NCBI RefSeq assembly: GCF_036588685.1
Contig: NC_086374.1
Coordinates: forward strand, 94,129,059-94,193,058
Origin: Mytilus trossulus
Lineage: Eukaryota; Mollusca; Bivalvia; Mytilida; Mytilidae
Direction of reading: 5' to 3'
Length of the DNA: 64,000 bases
Below the pieces are notes generated by a model, which searched no databases, was not told the origin of the DNA, and saw only the letters and a program-made list of their open reading frames with translations. The translations under genes were made by a program, and so were the position numbers. Shown piece after piece: positions 43,806 through 55,029 of the stretch (its first letter is position 1; each line of letters opens with the position of its first letter).

Positions 43806-45585
43806 CAAAAACTGATTTTGGGCTAAATATTTCAATAAGTTTTATTTGCTAAACGTATTAGGATTTTTTTTAAGTTTTTTTTAAATTCAAAATATGATTC
43901 TTATTTACGTTTAATTAGTGATCTTTAGAAGAGTTATTTGTACTATAATTGAAAATTATAATTTTACAATCCCTCATCTTATTCTTAAAATGTACGAGTG
44001 TTTGCGTTAAGGGTTTAATGTGGCTTCAATCATATTTTAGGTTTTAACATGCAGGAACGAATATTTCAAAAGTGCAAATCCATTACAAAATGGCGGCCAT
44101 TTACCATGTAGTGATCAATCATTACATAATATCTGTAATTACTCATGTTGTTTATAATTGTTTAGTGGAGGACGGTGACGTATTCGTGTGAAGTTTTTGC
44201 ATTTAGCAATCGAAAGATATGAAATGTCATCTTAATTTACAAAACAATGCTTTGTCGTCGAATAACAATTCAAAATGACAAGAATGATGAATAAATTAAT
44301 ATTTCAAAGGATCGTAGTATCATGGTGTAACAGTCTTTTTATCTACGCAGGGGAACTCGCGATGAGCAATTTGTGTTAGCAGACACAACGATATTACTTG
44401 AAGTTTTACGAATTTAAAAGTCAAAGATCGGGTAGAGAATAATTTACTTTCAAATGTTCGAGTACTTCATCACGAATTCTCTATTTATTTGCCGAACTGG
44501 TTCTTGTTAAGACGGGAATTTGTACACAATTAATTTAGCAGGGACAAATAGTCTACAGAAGGGAATGTATGTTTGTACATTTTCAGAAGACCTTTTGAAA
44601 AACATTGAGTTATTAATTTGAAAACATTATTTTATAATAAAAATGGCTTTGTATAGTAAGATTATATTTTGATTACACAATTGACTTATGTTGACCATAC
44701 TGACCTAAATTTTAACTCGTTCAAAGTTTAATCATTCTAGATAATTAGTGTATGCTTCTAACCGAGAAATACATGATTACAAAATCAAACAGAGAAAGAA
44801 AGTAAATTTTTGACATTAAACTAAAAATCGACTTTCCGATGCTGTTTTCATTTGAAAAAAAAACCCAAATGTTTACAACAAAATTTTAAAGGAAAGTATA
44901 AGTCTTAAAGATATATTTATAAAGACATTCGAAAAGGAAGAACATTCCTAACCAAAAACAAACACTTGGTTGGAAGTTAATCTGCGTGTTGTCTTTAAAA
45001 TATGATAAAATTTGTTTTGGTCTAGTAAGGTCTTTCGATGATATTATAACATTATGGATTTTCATATATTTGGATCAAACAGAATAATAACAAGTTTTAA
45101 TCCAAAATGGTCACAACTGAGCATTTAACAACATGCTTAGTCCAACCTAGTTAACGGTTAAGTTGAAGTTTGCATGATATTGATTTAAATGAGTTGATTA
45201 ATTGACTTGCTAGCCAATAATACATCATCAATTTTTGGGCTTACTTAACCAAATTGAACCAAAAATCACAATGAATAGCGAATTATTATTTTACACATCA
45301 GCTTTAATACATACTTGAAATGAAGTAACAGTCCAACCTTCTTACATCTTCGTTGAAACCGACGGAGGATATTAAAGTGCCACGACAGGACACATTTTAG
45401 TGAGAAAAAACGGACCCCCTTTTTTGGCAAGATTTTAACCCATATTAGCAAAAAGTTGAAATATCAATGTCCTTTTATTCGCAAGATTATAAATCTAAAC
45501 CCCTCTTAAGCAAAAATTGAAATATTGAATGCCCATTTAAGCTGGCGACAAAAATGATAAATAATAAATGATAAATTTTAATAGA
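43806..45585. other. No gene seen
   Basis: AT-rich intergenic DNA without recognisable repeats or exons. Confidence 0.4.
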
Positions 45586-45589
45586 ATCA

Positions 45590-46615
45590 GAATAGTTATC
45601 ATAGGTACCAGGATTATAACTTAGTACGCCAGACGCGCGTTTCGTCTACATAAGACCCATTCATCAGTAACGCTTATATCAAAATATTTATAAAGCCAAA
45701 CAATTAAAAAGTTGAAGAGCATTGAGAATCCAAAATCCAAAACGGTGTGCCAAATACGGCATAGGTAATCTATGCCTGGGATAAGAAAATCCGTAGCTTT
45801 TCTAAAATTTCAAAGTTTTGTAAACAGGACATTTATAAAAAATAACCACATTATTGATATTCATGTCAACACTGAAATGTTGACTACTGGGCTGGTGATA
45901 TCCTCGGGGACGAAATGTCCACCAGCAGTGGCATCCATCCAGTGGTGTAAATAGTTTCAAAGGTAAAAGGATTATAATTTAGTACGCCAGACGGGTGTTT
46001 CATCTACATACGATTAATCAGTGACGCTCATATCAAAGTATTTATAAAGCCAAACAATTAAAAAGTTGAAGAGCATTGACGATCCAAAATTCCCAAACGT
46101 TGTGCCATATACGGCTAAGGTAATCTATGCCTGGGATAAGAAAATCCTTAGTTTTTCTAATAATTCAAAGTTTTGTAAACAGGAAATTTATAAAAATGAC
46201 CACGTAATTGATATTCATGTCAACACCAAAATGTTGACTACTGGGCTGGTGTATCCTCGGGTACGAAACGTCCACCAGCAGTGGCATCGACCCAGTGGTG
46301 TAAATAGTTATCAAAGGTACTAGGATTATAATTTAGTACGCCAGACGCGCGTTTCGTCTACATAAGACTCATCAGTGACGCTCATATCAAAATATTTATA
46401 AAGTCAAACAATTTAAAAGTTGAAGAGCATTGAGGATTCAAAATTCCCAAACGTTGTGCCAAATACAGTTAAGGTAATCTATGCCTGGAATAAGAAAATC
46501 CATAGTTTTTCTAAAAATTCAAAGTTTTGTTAACAGGAAATTTATAAAAATGACTACATTATTGATATTCATGTCAACACCGAAATATCGACTACTGGGC
46601 TGGTGATATAGCACA
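45590..46615 (-). mobile_element. Three tandem ~356-bp units with hammerhead-like core (retrozyme-type element)
   Basis: The marker AGTACGCCAGACG begins at 45623, 45981 and 46335, so the units are 358 and 354 bases apart; the third unit is shorter. On the minus strand each unit contains or once contained CTGATGA, a GTCT/AGAC hairpin, GAAA and a CGC/GCG hairpin ending GTA. The core is intact in unit 3 (46337-46375), has an insertion in unit 1 (45625-45667) and is mutated in unit 2. Tandem ~300-400-bp units with hammerhead cores are the mark of animal retrozymes, which spread as small circular RNAs; that family is described in mussels (recalled). The outer stem I is not obvious here. Confidence 0.65.
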
Positions 46616-46619
46616 ATAA

Positions 46620-49120
46620 ATAAAATACCATGTCCATTGGAATACATCACTAAAAGTCTAGAAGGTTAAACTCAATTATTACAAATTACTCATTATAACT
46701 GGATTAGATGAATCAGGACCATTTCTTGTTCGCTTTGAATTACATGTAGCTTTTGCCCAAAGCTTAGTTGGAAACAACAAATAGAAAGAAGCTGGAAATT
46801 CATTGTTATACGTTCGGATCTATGATATATTCTACGACCTATTTCGTTTGTGATAATAAATTCATAAGTTGTGTAATGGTCTCTTTTGATTTATGAAGAA
46901 CGAGTTATAATAAAGTTTTATCTCTGCATGCTACTAATCCATGTGAAAGTTTATAAAGTCAAACACAGTTAGTCAATTACATATCCATAATGTGAACACG
47001 CACTTGGTGCATATAAGTACTCATTAATATTGCTTGTCAATTCTCAATATGACAAATAACATAAAAGAACTCTCTGAATTAACTAATGGAATATTGTTGT
47101 CTCAAGCACCATTATGTTTTAACCAAAATCGTACCACGACATAAGTAATTTATATCTTGTAATAGTATACTTAAGAAGTAATTTATCTCTTCTTATGATC
47201 TATTGAAAATTAGTCCAAATAATTATTTCGCTACTCATCGTTACGCAAAGATAATATTTTTTTATTTTCAAAATACAAGTATGTTTATTGGTCAATTTCA
47301 AATGAAAAAAAAAACCATGTTCACATTGTTTACGTTAAGTACTAGATGTTATCAAAATTCTTCTTATCCTTTCCAGATAATAGTTAGTAAATGCAGCAAA
47401 TTTTTGTACAGAAAAGCCTTTTATATCATTGTTTCTTCAAACCATTAGAATAAAGTCACATTTTAGGTTTCTTTGTGGTGTTTAAAGATTAACGTTTTGC
47501 AATTGAGTTACATTTTTGTTCGACATAATTGGTTTTCGGTTGCATCCTTGAGTTTCTTCTTGCATTTTCGCCATTTTCTGTTGTGACTAGGTCTTGTTTT
47601 TCAAATTCGTTTTTTTGTACTATTTAAAAGACGTCTTCTAGGCATATATACTTATATATATATTACAAAGATTCAATTTGACATTTTATTTCTGGCTGTT
47701 TTATTCCTAGCCTTCATACTGTATATATAAAGTGCAAATATGGAACATCTTTGCGGGTGATGCAATTTGTATCATTTCGTCTCGCCTTTTCTCGCTTTGT
47801 TTAAAATTCGAATTATTCTATATGCCTTATCTGCCAGTTTGCACCTGTACTATCAATTAAATATCAACGCAGATTTCTTTCATATTTTATTTAAAAACAA
47901 TACTATTTAACGTTTTGGATTTGACACAAGAGAAGTTCAGAATGTCAACCATTCAATATCTATAGCATGGTTTAATTAAAAATTAAAGGAGATCATATAT
48001 ATCGAAAATTATCGTTGAAAGTAAAACATGGCATCACCAATTGTGACCTTACATGATATTTGTAAAATATCAAATTTTAGTACTTGATGAATGAACAGAC
48101 TTTCATCATATTATCAGGTTTAAGAAAATCCCATTTTAAGCCTTTATAAAACCCAAACGATTAGAATGAATTTTGAATTTCTCGTTCAGAATTATCAGTA
48201 AATATGACATTCACTTTTTGTTAGTTTGATACACCTCTTCAGCACTTTCCTATAGTCAACGTAAGGATTAGAAGCAATTCAAAATGTCAAACAAAAATTA
48301 AGTTTTCACCAAAATGCACTTTTTAGCGAAGGATCGTGCAGTATTATTTGTTTAGAGATTAACTGATTAAATAATAAAATGATGGATAAGACTTTAATAA
48401 ATCAAAATCTCAGGCTTATTGTATCCAATAAACAAACGTTTTGATATTAAAACCGAGGGTGTAAATAGAATGCAAGTTATGCGAAATGTAGAAAAATCCT
48501 TAAACATATATGTGTATGTAGCGCCCTGTGGTCCAATTAAGTTCCCCTAAAGGCGTCTTACGTCAGTCAAGTATTGATGCCGTAACATGTAATACGATTG
48601 GTTTCAAGAAATCAAGAAGTTTAAGATTTGAAAATTCCAATCACTTAAAAACAAAATAAACATATAAACAGTAAAAAACAGTAAAAAACACTAAAAACAG
48701 TAAAAAAGGGAGTGTAAAAAGGATGAAATTAACTGGACAATTTTGCAACGGAAATAGATAATTTCTTTCACATTAATTGCAAATAAGAAGATATTTTGTT
48801 TTTGAAATAATAATTAAACAATAATAAAACAGAAAAAAATCCATGTCTCGCATGTGGTTTACGTTAAGGACAAATATGGGAAGTATTAAGGCGATTTGAA
48901 TTGTTTTTAAGCGAATGCAAGATAACAGATACACACAGATTTCGACAATTTGTAAAAGATAAAAGAATTCATATCGAAACTTGAGCTGTTTTTGTTCAGA
49001 GAATGAGCTGTGTTTTCATGCAAAGAAAAATATAATTATTTAAAAATTCCTATATGGTCTGAATACTCGTATTTGATCCGGCCTGTTAATAACAAAACGA
49101 ATGAAATACTCAAATGATCC
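46620..49120. other. No gene seen
   Basis: AT-rich DNA. A short run of AACAGTAAAA-type repeats is at 48665-48715. No coding support. Confidence 0.4.
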
Positions 49121-49126
49121 GTCCAT

Positions 49127-49240
49127 ATGCGTATGGTCAGACAAATTGAGTATACGCTTATATATGCGTATGGTCAGACCAATTGAGTATACTCATACAT
49201 ATGCATATGGTCAGACCAATTGAGTATACGCATACGCATG
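49127..49240 (+). repeat. 37-bp tandem repeat, three copies
   Basis: Units of the form ATGCGTATGGTCAGACCAAT followed by TGAGTATACGC and a TATAT spacer, with diverged flanking half-units (to about 49260). Confidence 0.8.
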
Positions 49241-49394
49241 AGAAGGCGCGTATGGTCCAAATTCTTATATGATCTGGAAGGAACACAGTTAAAATTGACG
49301 TTACAACAAATGATTTATGAAAATGCTTAACGTGATCCTGGCAAGATAATAAGGTGTTGATAGGTATATTGTCAATACGCATCATTTGACCTAC

Positions 49395-49611
49395 TGTAAA
49401 CCAACTTATTTTCGTGGGTATTTTATTTCGCGTTTTACTCTTTCTTGACCACTTTGAGGCTTTTTAATTTCGCGATAATCTGATTTACTTTGATGAATTT
49501 ATTAAGGAAAAATCAAAGATTAACATATTCGCGACGATTTATATTCGCGTTATTTTTCGACTTGCGAAAATCGCAAAAATAAATCGATCGCGAAAATAAG
49601 TTGGTTAACAG
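49395..49611. mobile_element. 217-bp MITE with TA target-site duplication
   Basis: Left end CTGTAAACCAACTTATTTTC and right end, reverse-complemented, CTGTTAACCAACTTATTTTC differ at one base. TA dinucleotides sit immediately outside both ends (49393-49394, 49612-49613), as for Tc1/mariner-type insertions. No coding capacity. Confidence 0.85.
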
Positions 49612-50329
49612 TATTTATTTTATTGCCCAATCTTGTTAAAGCAGTTTGTTTGACTTTGGAATGATGCAAAACGAGCTGTTTCGTCCTCGATATAGTGGAT
49701 ATTGCTGTTAATACTGCAATGTATTAAAACATAGGTGCCATAATCCATGTGTATTTTTTGGGGGTCTTTTTTGGGGTTTATTTCAAAATTGGTAGGTTAT
49801 CCATTTACAGGTTATTATAATATTTATGTCAATTCCAGGGTATTATCAATTCATAATTTGGTCGAGTTTTTCAAAGGAGAGACGGTTGATAATGAAAACT
49901 GAATGTTAAGCTTTAGATATACATGAATCTGGTTAAACGACAAATTAATTGCAGATAACATGATCCAGTGTAATACAAGCTCCAATATATTATTAAATGC
50001 ATGTATGCTTAAGATACAACATATTTCTTCCATAACCTGTAACTAGATTCTCAAATAAATAAATAAAAAAAATATTGACATTAAAAATATTTGACAATTT
50101 CATGTATAGGCAAATAGTTATACAAGATAGCAAAATCAAAAGCAATCAATTTTTGTAACTAAACACAAATGAACATTTTGTAAAACAAATAGCACAAAGG
50201 GACTTTTAATCATAAGAAATCTTAAACTGAGGTTAACTGCTCCTATACAGAAAAAAACACACAGTATAAGGAAATATGCATTTGCTGATTTGATGCATTT
50301 TCCAAAGTTTAATTCTACCTTAAATGTTC

Positions 50330-50360
<31 letters not shown>

Positions 50361-50363
<3 letters not shown>

Positions 50364-50838
50364 CCAATGGCAGTCAGCAGGGTTAAAGAACATCAGTTGT
50401 TCGACCTGTTAGTCAAATGCGTTTTGTTTAAATATACTTTTTCACTCTTTTGGTCTTTAGGAAAATGTTGTTTGTGCTGTTTTTAGACCCTTCTACAACG
50501 AAATTTGTTTGACATGCACACGTATAAAAATTGCGGTTTTTATCCAACGCAGTCATAGGTTTGAACGTAGTTTTCAATTTAGACTCGTATATATATATAT
50601 ATATATATAAACGAGTCTAAATTGAAAACTACGTTCAAACCTGTGACTGCGTTGGATAAAAACCGCAGTTTTTATACGTGTGCATGTCAAACAAATTTCG
50701 TTGTAGAAGTGTCTAAAAACAGCACAAACAACATTTTCCAAAAGACCAAAAGAGTGAAAAAGTATATTTAAACAAAACGCATTTGACTAACAGGTCGAAC
50801 AACTGATGTTCTTTAACCCTGTTGACTGCCATTGGCGA
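50361..50838. repeat. 478-bp near-perfect palindrome (fold-back element)
   Basis: Left arm 50361-50587 and right arm 50612-50838, each 227 bases, are reverse complements with only a few mismatches, around a 24-base (TA)n centre. Another (TA)n tract lies just left of the left arm (50331-50360). Confidence 0.92.
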
Positions 50839-51294
50839 TTGCCAAATAAAATTGATCACAAGATGTAACAAAATGGATCCTAATATAAATTTAATACCAT
50901 ATAAAGAATAAAACCAAACAAGTTACTATCATATATACACCATTAAGCTATCATTTTAGCATTCAAAGGTCTATAAAGCAATAAATACATTGACCATGAT
51001 TATTCAAAACAAAGCATGGGACCAAATATTTGCATACGAATTTATTTTGTAGGTATTCTTTTCTGTTAGACTGAATTGCTATTTTCCAATGATTCTCGCT
51101 CTTTCCCTGACTCACCAGTTAAACTTTCTCTATATCTCCAGTTATACAATAAATTTTTAAACAGAAAATTCAGTAAAAACACATTATGCTTCAACAAGAT
51201 GTAAATTACCTCAGAGCTTAACTATGAAATGATTATACAGAAGCTGAATATAATTGTAATTTTCTCTTTTAGACTAGGAAACTGAAATTACATT

Positions 51295-54200
51295 TCGGCG
51301 CTGGGCGTCTAAAATGTTTTACATTACAAATTTTTCAAGGAAAAAATATCTCACAAACAGGCTTTAAAAATTTTGGCAAAATGCATGCTTCCAAAATGTC
51401 GTATGTGAACTTTAAACATTTTTAGCTCACCTGACCTACAAGGCCATGTGAGCTTTTCTCATCACTTGGCGTCCGTCGTCGTCGTCGTCTGTCGTCGTTA
51501 ACAATTTTTCAAACATCTTCTTCTCTGAAACTACTGAATGGATTTGGATGAAACTTAGCATGATTGTTCCTTAGAGTATCCTGCACAAAGTGTCTCAAAA
51601 ACTAAAGCATTTAGAGCAAATCTGACATGGGGTAAAAATGTTCATTAGCCCTGAAATTTTCAGATGAATCAAACAAACCATTGTTGGGTTGCTGCCACTT
51701 AATTGGTAATTTTAAGGAAATTTTGCAGTTTTTGGTCATTATCTTGAATAGTATTATAGATAAAGATAAACTGTAAACAGCAAAAATGATCAGCAAAGTA
51801 AGATCTACAAATAAGTTAATATGACCAAAATTGTCAATTGACCCCTTAAGGGGTTATTGTCCTTTAATGACAATTTTTCACAATTTATTCATCATATTTG
51901 CTGACTTTAAAAAATCTTCTCCTCTGAATTTACTGAATGGATTTGGATGAAACTTAGCATGATTGTTCCTTAGATTATCCTGCACAAAGTGTGTGCTTCG
52001 ATTTTTGATCCGTCAAAAAACATGGCCGCCGTTACTAAAAATAGAAAATAAGGGTCAAATGCAGTTTTTGGCTTATATCTCAAAAACTAAAGCATTAAGA
52101 GCAAATCTGACATGGGGGTAAAAATGTTCATTAGCTCAAGATCTATCAGCCCTGACATTTTCAGATGAATCAAACAAACCATTGTTGGGTTGCTGCCACT
52201 TAATTGGTAATTTTAAGGAAATTTTGCAGTTTTTGGTCATTATCTTGAATATTATTATAGAAACAAATAAACTGTAGACATCAAAAATTATTAGCAAAGT
52301 AAGATCTACAAATAAGTTAATATGACCAAAATTGTCAACTGACCCCTTAAGGGGTTATTGTCTTTTAATGACAATTTTTCACAATTTGTTCATCATATTT
52401 GCTAACTTTAAAAAATCTTCTCCTCTGAAACTACTGAATGGATTTGAATGAAACTTAGTATGATTGTTCCTTAGATTATTCTGCACAAAATGTGTGCTTC
52501 CATTTTTGATCCATCAAAAAACATGGCCGCCGTTACTTAAAATAGAACATAGGGGTCCAATGCAGTTTTTGGCTTATATCTCAAAAATGAAAGCATTTAG
52601 AGCAAATCTGAGATGGAGTTAAAATGTTCATTAGGTCAATATGTATCAGCCCTGAAATTTTCAGATGAATCAAACAACCCATTGTTGGGTTGCTGCCACT
52701 TAATTGGTAATTTTAAGGAAATTTTGCAGTTTTTGGTCATTATCTTGAATATTATTATAGATAAAGATAAACTGTAAACAGCAAAAATGATCAGCAAAGT
52801 AAGATCTACAAATAAGTCAATTTGTTCAAAATTGTCAATTGACCCCTTAAGGGGTTATTGTCCTTTAATGACAATTTTTCACAATTTTTTCATCATATTT
52901 GCTGACTTTAAAAAAATCTTCTCCTCTGAAACTACTGAATGGATTTGGATGAAACTTAGTATGATTGTTCCTTAGATTATTCAGCACAAAGTGTGTGCTT
53001 CGATTTTTGATTCATTAAAAAACATGGCCGCCGTTACTTAAAATAGAACATAGGGGTCAAATGCAGTTTTTGGCTTATATCTCAAAAATGAAAGCATTTA
53101 GAGCAAATCTGAGATGGAGTTGAAATGTTCATTAGGTCAATATGTATCAGCCCTGACATTTTCAGATGAATCAAACAAACCATTGTTGGGTTGCTGCCAC
53201 TTAATTGGTAATTTTAAGGAAATTTTGCAGTTTTTGGTCATTATCTTGAATATTATTATAGATACAGATAAACTGTAAACATCAAAAATTATTAGCAAAG
53301 TAAGATCTACAAATAAGTTAATATGACCAAAATTGTCAACTGACCCCTTAAGGGGTTATTGTCTTTTAATGACAATTTTTCACAATTTGTTCATCATATT
53401 TGCTAACTTTAAAAAATCTTCTCCTCTGAAACTACTGAATGGATTTGAATGAAACTTAGTATGATTGTTCCTTAGATTATTCTGCACAAAATGTGTGCTT
53501 CCATTTTTGATCCATCAAAAAACATGGCCGCCGTTACTTAAAATAGAACATAGGGGTCCAATGCAGTTTTTGGCTTATATCTCAAAAATGAAAGCATTTA
53601 GAGCAAATCTGAGATGGAGTTAAAATGTTCATTAGGTCAATATGTATCAGCCCTGAAATTTTCAGATGAATCAAACAACCCATTGTTGGGTTGCTGCCAC
53701 TTAATTGGTAATTTTAAGGAAATTTTGCAGTTTTTGGTCATTATCTTGAATATTATTATAGATAAAGATAAACTGTAAACAGCAAAAATGATCAGCAAAG
53801 TAAGATCTACAAATAAGTCAATTTGTTCAAAATTGTCAATTGACCCCTTAAGGGGTTATTGTCCTTTAATGACAATTTTTCACAATTTTTTCATCATATT
53901 TGCTGACTTTAAAAAAATCTTCTCCTCTGAAACTACTGAATGGATATGGATGAAACTTAGTATGATTGTTCCTTAGATTATTCTGCACAAAGTGTGTGCT
54001 TCGATTTTTGATTCATTAAAAAACATGGCCGCCGTTACTTAAAATAGAACATAGGGGTCAAATGCAGTTTTTGGCTTATATCTCAAAAATGAAAGCATTT
54101 AGAGCAAATCTGAGATGGAGTTGAAATGTTCATTAGGTCAATATGTATCAACCCTGAAATTTTCTGATGAATCAAACAACCCATTGTTGGGTTGCTGCCA

Positions 54201-55029
54201 CTTAATTGGTAATTTTAAGGAAATTTTGCAGTTTTTGGTCATTATCTTGAATATTATTATAGATACAGATAAACTGTTAATAGCAAAAATGTTAAGCAAA
54301 GTAAGATCTACAAATAAGTCAATTTGATCAAAATTGTCAATTGACCTCTCATGAAGTTATTGCCCTTTAAAGACTTTTTTCACAATTTGTTCATCATGTT
54401 GACTTACTTTAAAAATCTTCTCCTTTGAAACTGCTGTATCAATTTCAGCCAAACTTAGGCTAAATGAGTTTCGGAGTTTCAGAGTATCTAGTATAAATTT
54501 TATATTTCATTTCCTTGTATATCAAGAAACATAGCTCCTATGGCTAAAATAGAACATAGGAGAAAATATTTTTTTTTTGCTTTTGAAGATAATATGATGA
54601 TTCAAAGAACATTTAAATAAATTGAAAAGCCAAAATAATCATTGATGAGAGATTAAACCAAAAAAAATCAGGTGAGCGATTCAGGCTCTTGAGAGCCTCT
54701 TGTTGTAAATAGCAGTGAAATAAAAACTTTGACATTTCTGGATAATCCAAGAACTTATTTTAACAGAAATAAAGAAATGTACAATTATTTTTTTCCCAAA
54801 GCCATTCTACAACGATTTTCAAGTTTTCATACAACATTTTGGAAGCAAACTTTACAAACAACTGACATTGGTAATTTTGTAATATGTCTTATTTCACACA
54901 TTTTGATTGGTCTAACTGCATGCTATTTTGTAATACCAAAGATTTCCTCCCGCCCAGACCATTGGTGTCAAAAAAGATTTTTTGCCAAAAATGTCATATA
55001 CGACAAACATTTTAGAAGCCCAGCGACGA
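51295..55029. mobile_element. Candidate 3.7-kb element bounded by inverted repeats
   Basis: TCGGCGCTGGGCGTCTAAAA at 51295 is matched in reverse complement by TCGTCGCTGGGCTTCTAAAA ending at 55029; over the first 25 bases only two differ. The tandem array at 51421-54705 lies inside. The array may be nested in an older element or be its body. No transposase frame. Confidence 0.55.
51421..54705 (+). repeat. Array of six to seven ~500-bp units with 1001-bp higher-order repeat
   Basis: The marker AGCAAAGTAAGATCTAC occurs at 51792, 52293, 52793, 53294, 53794 and 54295 (spacing 500-501). Units alternate in two types, and the dimer at about 52300-53300 is almost identical to that at 53301-54301. The ends are AGCTCACCTGACC (51424) and CAGGTGAGCGATTCAGG (54669), short inverse partners, followed by GCTCTTGAGAGCCTC. 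This layout is common in bivalve dispersed elements such as the pearl group; the exact class is not assigned. Duplicate 62-codon frames at 52787 and 53788 are repeat by-products. Confidence 0.85.

Noticed and set aside
45890..45935. Second hammerhead-like site on the plus strand of the 45.6-kb units (CTGGTGATA ... GACGAAATG)
   Set aside because: It forms stems but the invariant CTGATGA core is altered and the second stem lacks the required closing pair; noted only as a structured region.
50331..50360. (TA)n tracts as independent features (also 41418, 41601, 50588, 59516)
   Set aside because: Simple microsatellites expected in AT-rich DNA; mentioned only where they flank the palindromic element.
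52787..53976. Two 62-codon plus-strand frames giving the same peptide
   Set aside because: They are the same part of consecutive 1001-bp repeats, differ at the DNA level by a silent change, and have no domain; they are by-products of the array.
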